DNA of 64,000 nt from Saccharum officinarum (GCA_020631735.1 CM036158.1:79723447-79787446), one strand, 5' to 3'; numbered from the stretch's first letter, positions 32,234 through 45,830 are shown. Translations and numbers: made by a program. The notes: generated by a model not told the origin, from the sequence alone.

Positions 32234-32605
32234 TCGTGACCTCTCGTCTTCGAGACTTCGACTCTTAGTCTTGCCTCTTGCGTCGTCGCCGGTCTCTGGC
32301 AAACAGAGCAAACCGCTGCAGGCCAGAGCAAACAGCGGCAGGGACCGAAGGGACACAGGCGCACGCAAGACTTTAGGTGATTCCAATTTGATTAATTCAA
32401 TTGAATTTTAATCTTCTGAAATTATGTGTTAGCAACTGCGATGTATTGAAGAATGCATATTTAAGTTATATATTTGATGAATACACATTTAAGTTATATA
32501 TTTGATGAGAAAAAATGTATATTAGTTTTACTAGCCATTCATTAAAGGGACCCATTTGCATTTCGAACGGAGCCCCTAATTTGTGGAGACGGCCCTGCCT
32601 ATAGT

Positions 32606-33305
32606 TCCATGTTTCGCATGCACCTGACTGCATGTATGCAATCTGAGTCTGACAGCTTGCATATGGTCCCGCGCATGAGATCGCCTCCGTTAAGAGTGAC
32701 ATCGGACGGCCGCGCGTATCGAGTGAGCGGAGCCAAAAATCACACGGGTGAAGCATAGATTTACCCTTTTTTTGAGTGGAAAAAGCTTCCGCTGCATCTT
32801 GTTGGCGGCATCATGTGACTGTGAGCTGTTCCGCGAAGCCCATTGGACGAGAGCGCAAGGCCGCCGCAACGTCCCGCAAGAACCCACAACAAATGGTCGT
32901 GACCTGCCTCTGCCGAATATCCAACGACAGCCCGCTCCTTGTTCAGGCGACGTGCCGGCGGGTGTCCATCGGCTGGGAGCTCAGGGTGGTGGGCGCGGAG
33001 GGGGACGAGGAGTTCATCTTCCCCGCGGCGGCGGGCGACTCCGTGGAGCGTAGGGTGCTGCAGGGCCCTGGGTAGCACGGCCGATGTCGCCGTCCACGCA
33101 TGGCAGCCGGCGACGTCCACGAAGTTCGAGCGCGGAGCAGGAGGACGACGACGAGCACGCGCAGCTGGCCGCTGTGGTTCTGTCCGTTTCCGGCTTTCCG
33201 CCCCGAGGTCGTGGACAGCCACAAACCGGACCCCGGCGGTCGCTTTCGTTCCAAGAAGTGGATGAGAGATTCAAGTGATCGATCACTCGTAGCCAACGTT
33301 CTCAA
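32606..33305. other. GC-rich stretch before the second gap
   Basis: 32880-33280 is GC-rich with overlapping open frames on both strands, none of which I recognise. A short match (GTCGCTTTCGTTC plus AAGAAG) links 33237-33262 to 13627-13650 upstream of PLGG1. The region could be a degraded first exon or promoter, but I cannot connect it to ATS1. Confidence 0.35.
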
Positions 33306-33405
33306 NNNNNNNNNNNNNNNNNNNNNNNNNNNNNNNNNNNNNNNNNNNNNNNNNNNNNNNNNNNNNNNNNNNNNNNNNNNNNNNNNNNNNNNNNNNNNNN
33401 NNNNN
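33306..33405. other. Scaffold gap, 100 N
   Basis: Exactly 100 N. It lies just upstream of the first recognisable ATS1 exon, so the transit-peptide exon of that gene is probably missing here. Confidence 0.99.
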
Positions 33406-33651
33406 CGCTTATATTGCCCATATATCTTTTTCATTGTTTCGCACTAATAACTGCATTTGCGTCACTATCTACTGGTGTCTTTACGCTAGTGATGAAGGCG
33501 CAACTACCCAGCTGAAGTAGTCTTATGCCAAACTGCTTGCGTAGTCGCATAGAATGAACCTAGGAATTTCACATGCTAACATGCCACATTAATATAGAAT
33601 CATCTGGTATACAGAGAGACAACTTTTTTCCCCTATTCACACGTTGTGCAG

Positions 33652-36600
33652 AGCTCATTTCACACATCAGAAAGGAAGTGGATAATGGAAAACTTCCTGC
33701 AGATGTTGCCAGTAATCTGGAGGAGCTGTATTATAATTACAGGAATGCTGTAAGAACTGCTGGGCTGATCTTTGCGGTATTTTTTATGTGCTATCATCAG
33801 CTTATTATGTTTCATGTCTTGTGAATGTTTTGCTGTATTAGGTCCTGCAAAATGGAGATCCTAATGCATATGAGGTCATGCTTTCAAATATGACGGCTTT
33901 ATTTGATCGTGTTCTACTGGATGTACAGGTTTCACCGTCTACTCTGATTTCCATCACAATTTGCTCTGGCAATTTTATTTATTTTCCAAGATGGCCTTTC
34001 ATATCATGCTCCATCCTTTTTTGCAGAATCCATTTACCTTTCCACCTTATCACAAAGCTGTGCGAGAACCGTTCGACTATTACATGTTTGGTCAGAACTA
34101 CATTAGGCCTCTGGTAGATTTTAGGTAATACAAAATCTGACCTGATAACATGTACATGTTTTAATTTCAAATAATTCACACAAAGTTTGTTGTACAGCTT
34201 ATGGAAGTTATTCCTTTTAACTGGGGTGGATAGCATGCCTTATCAGCTTTGCCCACCATTGTTGTTTTCGTTTGCTGCAAATTAATTATCTAGAGCATAG
34301 AGTTTGGACTTTGGAGGCTCCTTTGTGTTTTCATGACATGCAAACTTATTGTAGTTTGTAGCACAATGGCAGATTGGTAATTTCCAAATAAAACAAATGC
34401 TTTGTTCAGATATTTCCAGCATGTTGTTGACTGTCGAGGTTTACATTTTGTTGAGTCTAATATAGATGAAGGTGATAATATGTGCTTAATCTATAGTGTA
34501 ACCTTCATTTCCATTTCTAGGAGCCATGCCCCATTTATCAACATCGTCTTGCTTCAGTCACTTGGTTACTCATTTAACTATTAGTTTAGTGAGAGGAATT
34601 TTCGATTAACAAAAAAACATCTTAGGTGATTCAAGCAAAAATATGGATCTCTAATATTGTATGGAAAAATCCAACAGCAATATGGATGAATAGAGCATAC
34701 AATTCATCTATGTGCATGCGAAATTTGAGCTTGAACAAAAAATTTTTGCAAGGAGAAATAAAAAAGAGAAACCGACATGTGAATTGTTACGGGTGGAACT
34801 GCTCATGTGTAATCCACAACCCACCAAAATTCGCAAGTTTTTCCTCTTTTTCTTCCTTGTACAACTTTTTTTTCAAGTGCTTTTCGTCGATCTCCTCCAT
34901 CAACGCATATAGGGCTATTTGCTAACATATTTTGATTTATTTACTACGAAAGCATGCCAGGAGACTTAATAGTTCCCTTATCTTATGCTAACTTCATTTC
35001 ATCTGCTCAGGAACTCCTATGTTGGCAACATTTCCCTTTTCCATGACATGGAAGGGAAGCTCCACCAGGTCAATTCATCTTGTTGTTACTATAGTTCACA
35101 TTACATTCAGTAATTGTCACTAGTTTATTTTTCAGCGCTAGATCTTACAATGGTACTGTGAATTCAAACCGTCAAGGTCTTTTTAGAAGAAGAGGATTAT
35201 GTTAACCATCATTGTGCATTCTGTATTGAAGCCCAATGGCATCATATCAACATTCTTTAATGAAAATAAAATGTATATCACTCTGTAAGGACTGAATGGG
35301 AATTGATACTTTGTTTCTCATTTTGAGAATTGCTTAGAGATATCTATGGAACATTCAAATTGCAAGTACTGCTTTCTTATAAGTTATAATGCCATCATGG
35401 CCCGCAATTTTCATATTAGTACACATCTTACGTTGGAATTGAGGTTGTTGCAGTTCTTTTCTTGATACAATTATGTACAAACAGTAGTTCCTAAAGTTCT
35501 TATGCAAAATAGTACTGAAATATGTCATCGCAGGGCCACAATGTTGTTTTGATGTCTAACCATCAGACAGAAGCAGATCCAGCAATTATCTCCTTGCTTC
35601 TTGAAAAAACCAATCCATGGATTAGTGAAAACATAGTAAGGCCGTTCTTTGATTATACACTGTTTAAGTTATCAGTGAACTATTTGATCCAATCAAACCA
35701 GTTTAAAGTATCCACCTGATGTAGGTTTATGTTGCTGGCGATAGGGTTGTTACCGATCCACTTTGCAAGCCATTTAGCATGGGAAGGTCTTTCTCTTCAC
35801 CCAGATCTTTTTTGACGTATGACAATGTCGTCTCTACTTTCTTTCACTCCTATCAATTTGTCACTTAAGCATTTTCTCCCATCAGAAATCTCATTTGCGT
35901 GTACTCGAAAAAGCATATGAATGATTTTCCTGACCTAATTGAGATGAAGAGGAGATCAAATACTCGAAGTCTCAAGGAAATGGCCTTGCTTTTACGGTAT
36001 CTTCCTTACAATAACATGTTAGTTTGTAATCCTTTTTCCATATGAATATTAAGTTTCTTTGACTCAGATGTCTTACCTTGATGACTTGTACCAAAAGCTG
36101 GTGCCTAATGGCACAAATTTATATCAAGTAAAAGAGTAAAGAACTATACACTTGCACAAAAATTCACAAATGACATTTCCGTGGCCAATCGAACTCTGAT
36201 GCTTCTTCAGTGATAATTAGTTAGATTTGATATGATGAGTTGATGAATATGGAATTTTTAAAACTTTTTGTGCACCATTACTCATTTGCTAAGTTGGTTC
36301 TTGTTCTTGTGAGGCAAAATATCTTCTCATTCTGGATTGTCGTATATGTAATTGTCTTTACTTTTTGTGCTTGATCTCACATATCTTCGTACAACATTAC
36401 GCAGTGGTGGTTCACAGTTAATTTGGATTGCACCGAGTGGTGGTAGAGACCGCCCAAATCCTTCAACAGGAGAATGGTACCCGGTATATTCTCTTGCTTG
36501 ATGGTCTTATTTCTTCCATTTTGACTTTTCTATGCATAGTACATCTTTTCTTTCAATGTAACTGCATTGCTAACAAGCAAATGAAATGAGATGGTACAGT

Positions 36601-37928
36601 GACAGTTGTAGAGGTGGCTGACAAGAATTATCTTTCTTTTTACCTAAGGCAATACTTGAAATTTCCGCTGCTTTTGTAAGTATATGTTCCCTTATGTTTA
36701 CTTTTCTGCTACATGCAAAAACAAGGGCAGGCGCCATTCGATTCATCTGCAGTGGACAATATGAGGAGGCTTCTGGAGCATGCTGGCGTTCCTGGGCACA
36801 TATATCCAATATCATTGCTGTGCTATGAGGTTATGCCTCCACCACAACAGGTATTGTACACTGTACTTCATTAGTGCTCATTGGCATCTGTTTAAGTATT
36901 CTTGCTGTGATACCTCTCTGAAATTTTCCTTTCTCTTCGAGTTGAATAGGTTGAGAAAGAGATTGGTGAGCAGAGAGTGATATCCTTCCATGGAGCAGGC
37001 TTGTCAGTAACTGAAGAAATAAAATATGGGGATATTACTGCTCATGCCAAGAATGCTGATGAGGTTTATTCTCAATGATATTTATATACATTATCATGCT
37101 TCTTGATAGTGCCTATGCTCCTGCTTCTATTTCTGTGTGGTAATTGGCTATTCGTTGGCAAGAGCCAACATTCCTCAATCTTACTGTGCCTGTAAATAGC
37201 TGGCTTGTGATTTTTTGCTACACTATAAGTTGATTTACTTGTACCTTTTTAGGAAAGTTGATATTAGTAGATTGGCCTAGTAATTTGGTTCCTTTCGTGT
37301 ATGACTTCTTAGAATGGTTCCTCACAAAAAAAAAGGACTTCTTAGAATGGATCAACACTGGTTCATCTCTCTTTTCTCCATGCCATAAAAAAATCATAAG
37401 AAAACGGCGCATTCTTATTTTTGTGTATAGATGGAATTCAAGCTCTTGCATCAGTGTGCAATATTATTGATTATATTTCCATGCTTGTTTTTCTTTTGAC
37501 TTTATATGAGATTCACAAACCCTACTGATTGTACTTGGAGCTGGTTGAATGGTCCTGTTGCAATCTAAGTTTTCCATTGCTCTTAATCTTTAATCCCACG
37601 TTCTTTGAGACAAAAAGGTTTCTTATTAGTAAGAAGGGTCCATGTTAAGTTGTTAACATAGCGCCTATTACTTTTCCAACATTTTATTAGCTTGTTGCTC
37701 ACTGAGCTTGTCTTTGTTTGTTTAATGTTGTTATATATTCCTTGGAATTTTGTTGGTGATTATGACTCTGCTTCTCTTTTCTTTTTCATCCAGGGAAGGG
37801 AGCTATTCACAAATACTTTGTACAACTCAGTTGTTAATCAGTACAGTGTGCTCAAATCTGCTATCTTTAGAGATCATGGAGCAGCTGTATCAAACAATGT
37901 CATCTCACTGTCACAACCATGGAGATGA
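33652..37928 (+). CDS. ATS1: Plastid glycerol-3-phosphate acyltransferase, 5-prime partial
   Basis: It transfers an acyl group from acyl-ACP to sn-1 of glycerol-3-phosphate in the chloroplast stroma, the first step of the prokaryotic glycerolipid pathway. Eleven exons join in one frame: 33652-33749, 33842-33928, 34027-34124, 35011-35068, 35534-35635, 35725-35786, 35886-35996, 36405-36483, 36731-36850, 36950-37063 and 37794-37928. They give 353 residues with no stop or frameshift. Visible marks are the helical N-terminal domain ([16 protein letters not shown]), [15 protein letters not shown], the catalytic NHQTEAD (HX4D), [20 protein letters not shown], and [17 protein letters not shown]. The missing 5-prime part should encode the transit peptide and fall in or before the gap at 33306-33405. 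The reading begins in codon phase with two bases of a split codon. Apart from that it looks functional. Confidence 0.93.
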
Positions 37929-39778
37929 ATGTTAGCTTTATCAGTTTGGGTTGACCCTGATCTGAACTTCATTTCCTTGTCCTACTATTTGCTTCACAAA
38001 TACTAGTATGGTAGGGTCCATTAAGTATGACTTGAAATTTTGAATCCTTAAAAAGATTGCCCTTGTTTAATTGTTGCCCGGTGTTTATGGGTAATTTTCA
38101 TACTTAATGTTTATAGTGATCCACTCCACATCTGACAGTTACGCCTAGCATAGACATACTAGCATGTAATCCCAGCTAGACTAGTGTATGTAGATTCCAT
38201 GAGGTTATGTTTATGTTAAGTGATTCATTTATACAGTAATTAATTTTGCTACTGTATGTTAATCTGTGTGTGTTATGTTTGTTCATTGACAATAACTCAT
38301 TAGATGGGTGTCCTAACAGACGAATTTTGCTACTGTATTCAGGTTCAGATTCGTTACTGAAGTTACCTTTTCAGAAGAGCAGGTGAACTGCCATTGTGCA
38401 ATTTTGCTGGGAAAACTGTTGAACTTTTTAATCTTTTTGATGTCACTGGACTTTATCAATCATGGTGGAGCCTGTTACTGTCATGCAGATCCTGTAAGTC
38501 TTGGGGAAACCTGTTTTGCTCCCTTTGCGAATGCACTGACTGAACCGTATCAAATGCTTGTGTGCTGTGTTTTTGTAGCACTAAGAAGTCTGCAACTGTT
38601 GGTTGGTCAAGGGTGACTGGTGATTCTGCACATAGGGATCCTCGTAACTGTTGCATGCGGTCGTCCGCAAATTATTGCTGCCTCAGGTTGCTCAGCAATG
38701 TGCTGGTTGGGCACCGAGGAATCCATCAGGTTGCATCCTTTTTGCCTTTGACGTCAATTTGTGTAGTTGAAGTGGTAAATTGTTTTATCTCGTCTCGTCA
38801 TCATGTATATAGGCTCGAGTCTTTTTTGGCTCCACATTTTTTTGGAGATATATAAAAGCGGCAGGAGTTATGACTTGCCCTCAGTCGGCCCTCCTTGTTG
38901 AAATCCTTTGGATGTAACCTAACTGTTTCTTATATATACTCACTGAAAGTCGAGGCAAATAGCCCGTGTTTCCAGTACGTGGCTCCATTACTCCCTTGCG
39001 GCTCCAGTCTAGCTGGAGCTGGAGCGTAAATAATCTATCTGTAGTGGTTTATTTCCTTGGGTTGGAAGTCCTCCTGGCATTGTGACGGAAGTGTAGATTT
39101 GCTTGACAAACTCAACTCCAGCTGGTGAGCTGGATGATGGATTATTAAGCATTGCGATTCTTTTTTTAAAAAAATGGATGGGCGCATCCCCTTTTTTTTC
39201 TCAGCGCTCGTTTTCCTCCTCGTGACCCCTTTCCTCCCCTACCCCTGTCTCCTCCCCCTGTCGCCTGCCCCTGACCAGTGGTTCCCTCGCCACCACCTCT
39301 TGGCCCTGCCCTCCTCGTCATTGCCCCTGCCGCTGACCACCGCCCGCGGCGACCTCCTTCCCCTCTCCCCTCTCTCGTAGCTGCCATGGCCATGGCTGTA
39401 CCCACCCTGACCTGGTCCTGTCGTCTCTTGCGCCGTTGGAACCTTAACGCCATCTCCACCGTGGGGTTGCGTCATCACGATACAAAGCGAGCTTCTTCTC
39501 CGCGGCGGCGGCGACGGGTGAGTTGGCCTGCAATTTTTTTTGTCTTCTTGTGCATGCGGGCGCGTGTGGAGATAAGCATTTCCAAAAAAAAATTTAATAT
39601 ATATCAGGGCGAAAAACATTACGACTTTGATATGTAGCGTGCGTTTGCGTGGGAATGTGATTCCTGCGCGGGTGAACCTGGTGCAGGTCGAATAAACGTC
39701 AACTGTGGCAGCCGCCGTCGAGAGCACGCGGTCCGCATAAGAATTGTAAAGTACTGAACACAGCAAGAGTGGACTGCG
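37929..39778. other. ATS1 3-prime flank; no gene recognised
   Basis: The ATS1 3-prime UTR lies in the first part. 38340-38730 has exon-like GT/AG boundaries and a small open frame but no family I know. 38980-39130 carries GGCTCC/GGAGCTGG inverted segments typical of small MITEs. 39220-39520 is C-rich and gives frames on both strands without protein-like features. Confidence 0.4.
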
Positions 39779-40260
39779 TGTTAGAAACATTTAGGATCGG
39801 TAGTAGTAGATCCAGAGGGTAGTCTTTGATTCATGAAGAACAACAATATTTCTCATTTAAAGATACTAGGAGAGGTAGTAGTGCAGACCAGTGGTGTTGG
39901 GGAGAACCGGTGCAGAGGAGGAGCTGGAGCCGGTGTTCGCCATCGTCTCGGCGGTGGCGATCTGCGCTAGGCAGCGACGGTCGGTGAAGGGGGGTCGAAG
40001 CAGTGGAGACGGTGGCGCGGTGAAGTGGCGGTGAGGGAGCTTCCTGTCACTGACTGTGCCCTCACTAGATCGGATTAGGGTTTCGGTGGGGTGTGTGACT
40101 GCCGGTCAACCTCGTAGCCCGAGCCGCCAGCCCCCACCTATATTTATTGCGCAGCGTGACAGGGGCCCTTCAACCACATACGGTTGGGCGCCCCTGATCA
40201 GGGCGCTTGACCAAGTCCCAGCGGGCCGTTGGGCCTCCTGGGGAGGAGATCAATTCAACA
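39779..40260 (-). repeat. 3-prime LTR of the Copia element
   Basis: This is the left copy on the plus strand. It lacks 3 bases near 39823 and has one extra base near 40212 relative to the other LTR. Small frames inside it are not genes. Confidence 0.93.
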
Positions 40261-40443
40261 TTCTCCTGATCTCAACTCACACTTTTAACTTTAATACATT
40301 TCACTTTTACTTATTCCATCACAGATTAGTGCATCGAGCGTGCTTCCTCGTCACGGTCTATTGCCGATAGATTTCACAGCCACGATACATGTCTCCGTTC
40401 TGAAACAAATTCATTAACTTTTGGGCCGTTTACTGTCCAGGAA

Positions 40444-43400
40444 TCACAGGCTTTCCCTTAAACCCATGCCGGCTACGTGTTCTCTGAACACGTTGGGTGG
40501 TAGGCCTTTGGTAAGCGGATCCGCGAGCATCTTTTCAGTGCTTATGTGCTCTAAGCTTATCATTTGATCTCGAACTCTATCCTTCACAACATAATACTTT
40601 ATGTCAATGTGTTTGGCAACACCACTTGACCTATTGTTGTGAGCATATTGCACTGCTGGATAATTATCACAGTATAACTTTAGTGGTCGATGGATAGAGT
40701 CGACCACCTTCAAACCGGGTAGGAACTTCTTTAGCCAGTTCACCTGCCCTGAGGCCTCATAACATGCTACAAACTCGGCATACATTGTGGATGATGCAGT
40801 GACGGTTTGTTTGCAACTTTTCCACGATATGGCTCCCCCTGCAAGGGTGAACACATATCCTGATGTGGACTTTCTTTCTTCTCCAGCATAATCAGAATCT
40901 GAGTATGCAACTACTTCCAGAGAATCTGATTTGCTATATGTCAACATGAGGCTCTTTGTACCTTGCAAATATCGTAAGACTTTCTTTACCAATTTCCAGT
41001 GTTCCAGTCCTGGATTACTTTGAAATCTGCCAAGCAACCCGGTAACAAACGCTAAGTCAGGGCGTGTGCACGTTGTTGCATATTGTAGGCTTCCAACAGC
41101 CGAAGCATATGGAACCGCTTTCATTTGGTTGAGCTCATAACTGTTCTTGGGGCATTGATGATCCCCATATCTATCGCCCTTGACTATTGGAGCAGGTGAC
41201 GGACTACATTTGTGCATGCTATATTTCTTTAGCATCTTTTCTATATATGCCTTTTGTGACAGTCCTAATACCCCTTTGTTTCTATCTCGGTGAATTTCGA
41301 TCCCTAGAACGAACGAAGCTTCACCAAGATCTTTCATATCAAACTTTGAGGATAAGAACCCTTTTGTTTCCTGTAATAGGGTGACATCACTACTAGCAAG
41401 TAAGATATCATCCACATACAAAATCAAAAAGATATACTTTCCATTCTTAAATTTTGCATAAATGCAATTATCCTCTATATTCTCCTTAAACCCAAAACCT
41501 TTTATGGTACGATCAAACTTCAAATACCATTGTCTTGAAGCTTGTTTTAACCCATAAATTGATTTCTTTAGGCGGCATCCCATTCGTTCTTTTCCTTCCA
41601 CGACAAAACCTTTCGGTTGTGCCATGTAGACATTTTCCTCTAAATCCCCATTGAGAAATGTCGTCTTTACATCCATCTGATGCAACTCTAAATTGTAGTG
41701 TGCTACTAATGCCATCATTATTCTGAAGGAATTTTTACATGAGACTGGAGAAAACGTCTCATTGTAGTCAATTCCTTCTCTTTGCGTGAAGCCTTTTGCC
41801 ACAAGTCGCGCCTTGAACTTGTCTACATTCCCTCTAGAGTCATATTTAATCTTGTAGACCCATTTACAGTCTACTGTTTTGGCTCCTTTAGGAATGGTTT
41901 CAAGTTCCCATACTTTATTCACCTTCATCGATTTCATTTCATCTTGCATGGCCTCCAACCATTTGGATGAGTGGCCGCTACTCATGGCTTCTTCATATGA
42001 GGTGGGATCATCCTCCATATGAAACTCTTCAATCTCATAGACCTCGTAATAGCTAGGAATAGGTGACCTCCTAGCTCTTTGAGACCTTCTCGGGGCCTCC
42101 TCATATGGCACATCTACATCTTGGGGCTGTTGTTGTCCCCCATCTGCGGTAATGGGTTCTATGGTTTCCTGAAGAACAGGTTCCACATTATCATTTATCG
42201 TTGCCGCATGAGGAACAATGACAGGTGCTGGCACCGTAGTGTCGGGCACTGACGGTGTGGCAAAGACTGGTAACTCGAAATAAGGCTCCTGAATCATCGG
42301 AGTGGGCGCAGTCACCCGCTTCTCTTCAAGATCAATTTTCCAAGCTACCACGCTCCCCCTCATCATGTCGTCCTCTAGGAAGACAGCGTGTCTTGTTTCT
42401 ACAAACTTTATATATCTGTCAGGACAGTAGAAACGATAACCTTTTGACTTTTTAGGATAGCCAATAAAATGGTAACTTACTGTTTTGGGATCTAATTTCC
42501 CAATGTTTGGGTTAAATACTTTTGCCTCAGCAGGGCTCCCCCAGACACGCAAGTATTTTATCGAGGGCACTCTTCCTGTCCACAACTCATATGGTGTTTT
42601 AGGCACCGCTTTACTGGGTACTCTGTTGAGAATATGAATGGCGGTTTTTAACGCCTCCATCCATAGACTCACTGGTAAGGTGGAGTAACTTATCATACTA
42701 CGCACCATATCCATCAATGTTCGATTACGCCTTTCGGCTACTCCATTCTGCTGAGGCTCGTCCGGTGTAGAATACTGGGCGACTATGCCGTTCTCCTGTA
42801 AAAACCTCGCAAAAGGTCCAGGAACTTGGCCAAATGGGGTATGCCGACCATAGTACTCCCCACCACGGTCAGACCGGACTAACTTTATCCTTTTATCATG
42901 CTGATTTTCAACTTCAGCTTTGAATATTTTGAATTTATCCAATGCTTCTGTTCTTTCTTTGATTGGATAAATGTAACCATAACGAGAGTAGTCGTCAGTG
43001 AATGTTATGAACGAGTCATAACCATCCACACTTTTCACAGGAAAAGGACCACAGATATCTGTGTGTATTATTTCCAAAATTCCTGTGCTTCGTTTAGCGT
43101 TCCTTTTAATTGTTTTTGTGTATTTTCCTTTAATACACTCTATGCATTGTTCTAGATCAGAGAACTCTAATGGAGGAAGAATTTCACTTTTAACTAGTCT
43201 CTCTATTCTCCTCCTCGAAATATGGCCTAAACGGCAGTGCCATAATTTCGACGAAGCATCATGAGTTCTCTTTCGCTTTCTATTTTCATTTACAGACGAG
43301 GCTACATTATCAATCACATCACATACGGAATTAACATTTTCACGAAGTGATGGCAAATAAAGATCTTGCTTTTGAAAAGCAATACCAATACGTTCATTAT

Positions 43401-43740
43401 TACATGAAATCTCACACTTGCCATTTCCAAAATGGCAATCAAATCCATCATTGTCCAAACATGAAACACTAATCAAATTTCTCTTTAATGAAGGAACAAA
43501 TAAAACATCTCTGAGTAAAAGAATGAAGCCATCAGCAAGCTCCAAAGAAACATCGCCAATAGCTTCGACGTCCGCTTGGACTCCATTTGCAACTTTAATT
43601 TGTCTTTCTCTTCTTTGAGTAGTCCTCGTCGAACGGAATCCCTGTAAAGAATTGGCAACATGAATAGTTGCTCCTGAATCAATCCACCAAGTAGATTTAC
43701 AATACTATACATACAAGGATTCGTTAACAAAGGTAATAAT
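40444..43740 (-). CDS. Copia pol: protease, integrase, reverse transcriptase and RNase H
   Basis: Minus-strand polyprotein segment, open for 1033 codons from the Met at 43545 to the stop at 40444, and open further upstream through the protease. The order is: protease with [12 protein letters not shown] (near 43685); integrase with the HHCC zinc region (HCRLGHIS...CIECIKGK) and catalytic core ([20 protein letters not shown]); reverse transcriptase with [11 protein letters not shown]; RNase H with YSDSDYAG; and ADPLTKG near the end. These are standard Copia landmarks. A TAG in frame near 43707 separates it from gag, so the two are not one continuous frame in this copy. Confidence 0.93.
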
Positions 43741-44610
43741 GTTCTCACCTCTGCATTTCATGACATACTTTAAATACTCAGGACAATCTTTCTTGTAATG
43801 TCCTTCTTTATGGCAGTGAAGACACTGATCTTTGTTCACCATAATTTTGTTCTGTTTAGGCTGATGTTGCATGGGAGCTCTACCCTTACCCTTTGACTTT
43901 GAGGGAGAGTTAACATTAGCATTGGCATTCTTTTTCTTGTTATCTCTGACAAAATTAAGAGAACCACCACTGGCAGCCCTAATTCTGTCTTCCTCTTGCA
44001 CACACATTGCAATGCAACGTTCAAGATTCCACTTTTCAGGTTGAATGTTGTAACTGACAACAAAGTTGTCAAACTCTTTAGGCAGAGAAGCAAAAACAAC
44101 ATGTACAAGAAAATCTTCCTCAAGAGCCAAGTTCATTGGCCTGAGCTTGTTGTTCAGCTAGTTCATCTCTGAGATGTGCTCTCTAATGCCAGTGCCATTT
44201 TTACCACCAGTGTACTGTGCTGTCATGATCTGTTTGATTATCTGTGTAGCATACGTCTTTGAAGAGCCATGAAACTGACTCTTTATCTTTTCAAGATACT
44301 CTGTAGCAGTATCACACTTTGCAATTGAGCCCATTATGGTGGGCTCAATTGTGTTCTCTATGACAGCACAACACTTTTTGTTGGCGTTGGTCCAATTTTT
44401 CTTGTCAATGGAATATGCCAACTCTATGGGAGCAAAATCCCTTTCTCTCTTATTCCAATCAACATCAGATTCATCAGCCCGCCTGACTGGTGCCTCAGGC
44501 TCAACAGGGCATGGTGTGGTCTTTATCCACTCCACCTCGGCCAAGATAAAAGCCAGATCAAGCTTCTTCTTTCACTCATTGTAGTTATCACCTTTCAGCT
44601 TGGGGATCTT
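43705..44610 (-). pseudogene. Copia gag, interrupted by nonsense codons
   Basis: The capsid-like region runs from about 44610 down to 43705 on the minus strand. The zinc knuckle CLHCHKEGHYKKDC (CX2CX4HX4C) is intact. In-frame stops are seen near 44573 (TGA), 44157 (TAG, just before the LNNK stretch) and 43707 (TAG, before protease). With these stops the copy cannot make a full Gag-Pol on its own, despite its recent LTRs. Confidence 0.85.
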
Positions 44611-45129
44611 TTCGATAGCATCCATCAAGTTGAAACTTCCTGAGATCATGATCCATAAAGAATGAGAACATTATATAAAGGTATATATATAAAACATAAT
44701 TGCATGTCTTAGCTCTGACGTTGGTCAAAAGTAAAACGTACAATTTTCACCACATTAATTCAAATCACCGTTGGGCAGAAATTGAATTAATGTAGGACGA
44801 TAATTCAATATAAATATCACAATATTGCTATTAATCAACGTTGGTCAGAATAATAACAATATTACAATAACAGTAAAATTATTCATGTTTCAAAATTTAA
44901 ATTCTCCCGTTGGTTTGAATTTAATAATGAAACTGAGAAGCTTTAAGTACGCAGCGGAAAACAATTGTAAAAAAAATTCCTATAATTCTATTTTCCAGAA
45001 ACACTCTGTAATCCTTCACTGAACAAAATTATCGTTGGATAAAATTGCACAGAATTTAAAATTTATTCAAATCAAAACAATCAAACATGTAATAATCGTT
45101 TCTGGAAAATTAGAAAATAGAAATATCTT

Positions 45130-45830
45130 TTCTTTGCTTCTGGCCCAGCGGAATGAATCGGCCCACCCGCGCACGCCATTAGCTGCGGCCCATTAGGCCC
45201 ACGGCAGCGCCGCACGTGAGCCGCTTCCCGCGCCCAGGCCGCAACCTGGGCCTGGGCCGGGAAAGCGCCGCCCCGCCTGGGCCACAAGGCGGCCCGGTGA
45301 ACGCTGGTCGTCGGTGATGATCGAACGGCGGAGCGCCGAGCTCGGGAGAGCAAAAACCCCCACCCGGCCATCTCCCGAAACCCTAGCATTCATTCTCTCC
45401 ATCTCCTCCTCCCGTTTCTTTCATCGCCAGCGCCGCAACCCAAAGGAGCAGCCCCTTCATGGCGGTCCCGGAGGAAGGAGATGGCGCTGCCGCGTGCCCC
45501 CTCGCCGGTGCGCATGCTCGCCAGTGGTTTGAGCATGCCACCGTCGAGTGGCCGCGCAGTGGTGCTCTATACCGATGTTCGCGCGGTGTCCGTCCCGCTC
45601 GCCGACGAGCGGCCGTGCATCAGTGGACATGGCAGCGGTGAGGTGGAGATCCCGGGTAGGTCAGTCTGTTCCCTCGCCCTCGCCCTTTTCATTGCTAGGG
45701 TTCGTGTCTTCCCGCACGCCGACCCCCTCTATCTTAGGGTTAGGGTTTCTCTTTTGATTTCTTTTCCCGATTTGAAAATCGGTTTGTTCTATGTCTCTTA
45801 TTTCTTGTCCCGATCCAGATCTAAATACTA
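45130..45830 (+). other. Gene-like antisense segment in the Copia leader
   Basis: Between the primer-binding site and gag, the plus strand looks like the 5-prime end of a host gene. It has GGCCCA/TGGGCC boxes (45145-45290), a CT-rich leader with AAACCCTAG (45380), and an ATG at 45459 opening a 60-codon Ala/Arg-rich frame. A GGGTAGGTC is possible as a donor (45653), followed by intron-like sequence with AGGGTTAGGGTTT. Codon bias is GC-rich, unlike the AT-rich retroelement around it. I do not recognise the protein. It could be a captured gene fragment or merely a GC-rich retrotransposon leader. Confidence 0.4.

Larger units (their letters stand above)
29984..32597. mobile_element. Non-autonomous hAT element interrupted by a solo LTR and a MITE
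   Basis: The terminal inverted repeat CAGGGCCGTC (29984-29993) matches GACGGCCCTG at the right end. The flanks carry a perfect 8-bp duplication CCTATAGT (29976-29983 and 32598-32605), diagnostic of hAT transposition. Removing the nested solo LTR (with one ACAGT) and the nested MITE (with one TCGTGACC) leaves about 515 bp with no transposase. Confidence 0.88.

Noticed and set aside
33014..33286. Possible ATS1 first exon before the gap
   Set aside because: None of the frames gives a convincing transit peptide or joins to the first ATS1 exon, and the gap prevents a test.
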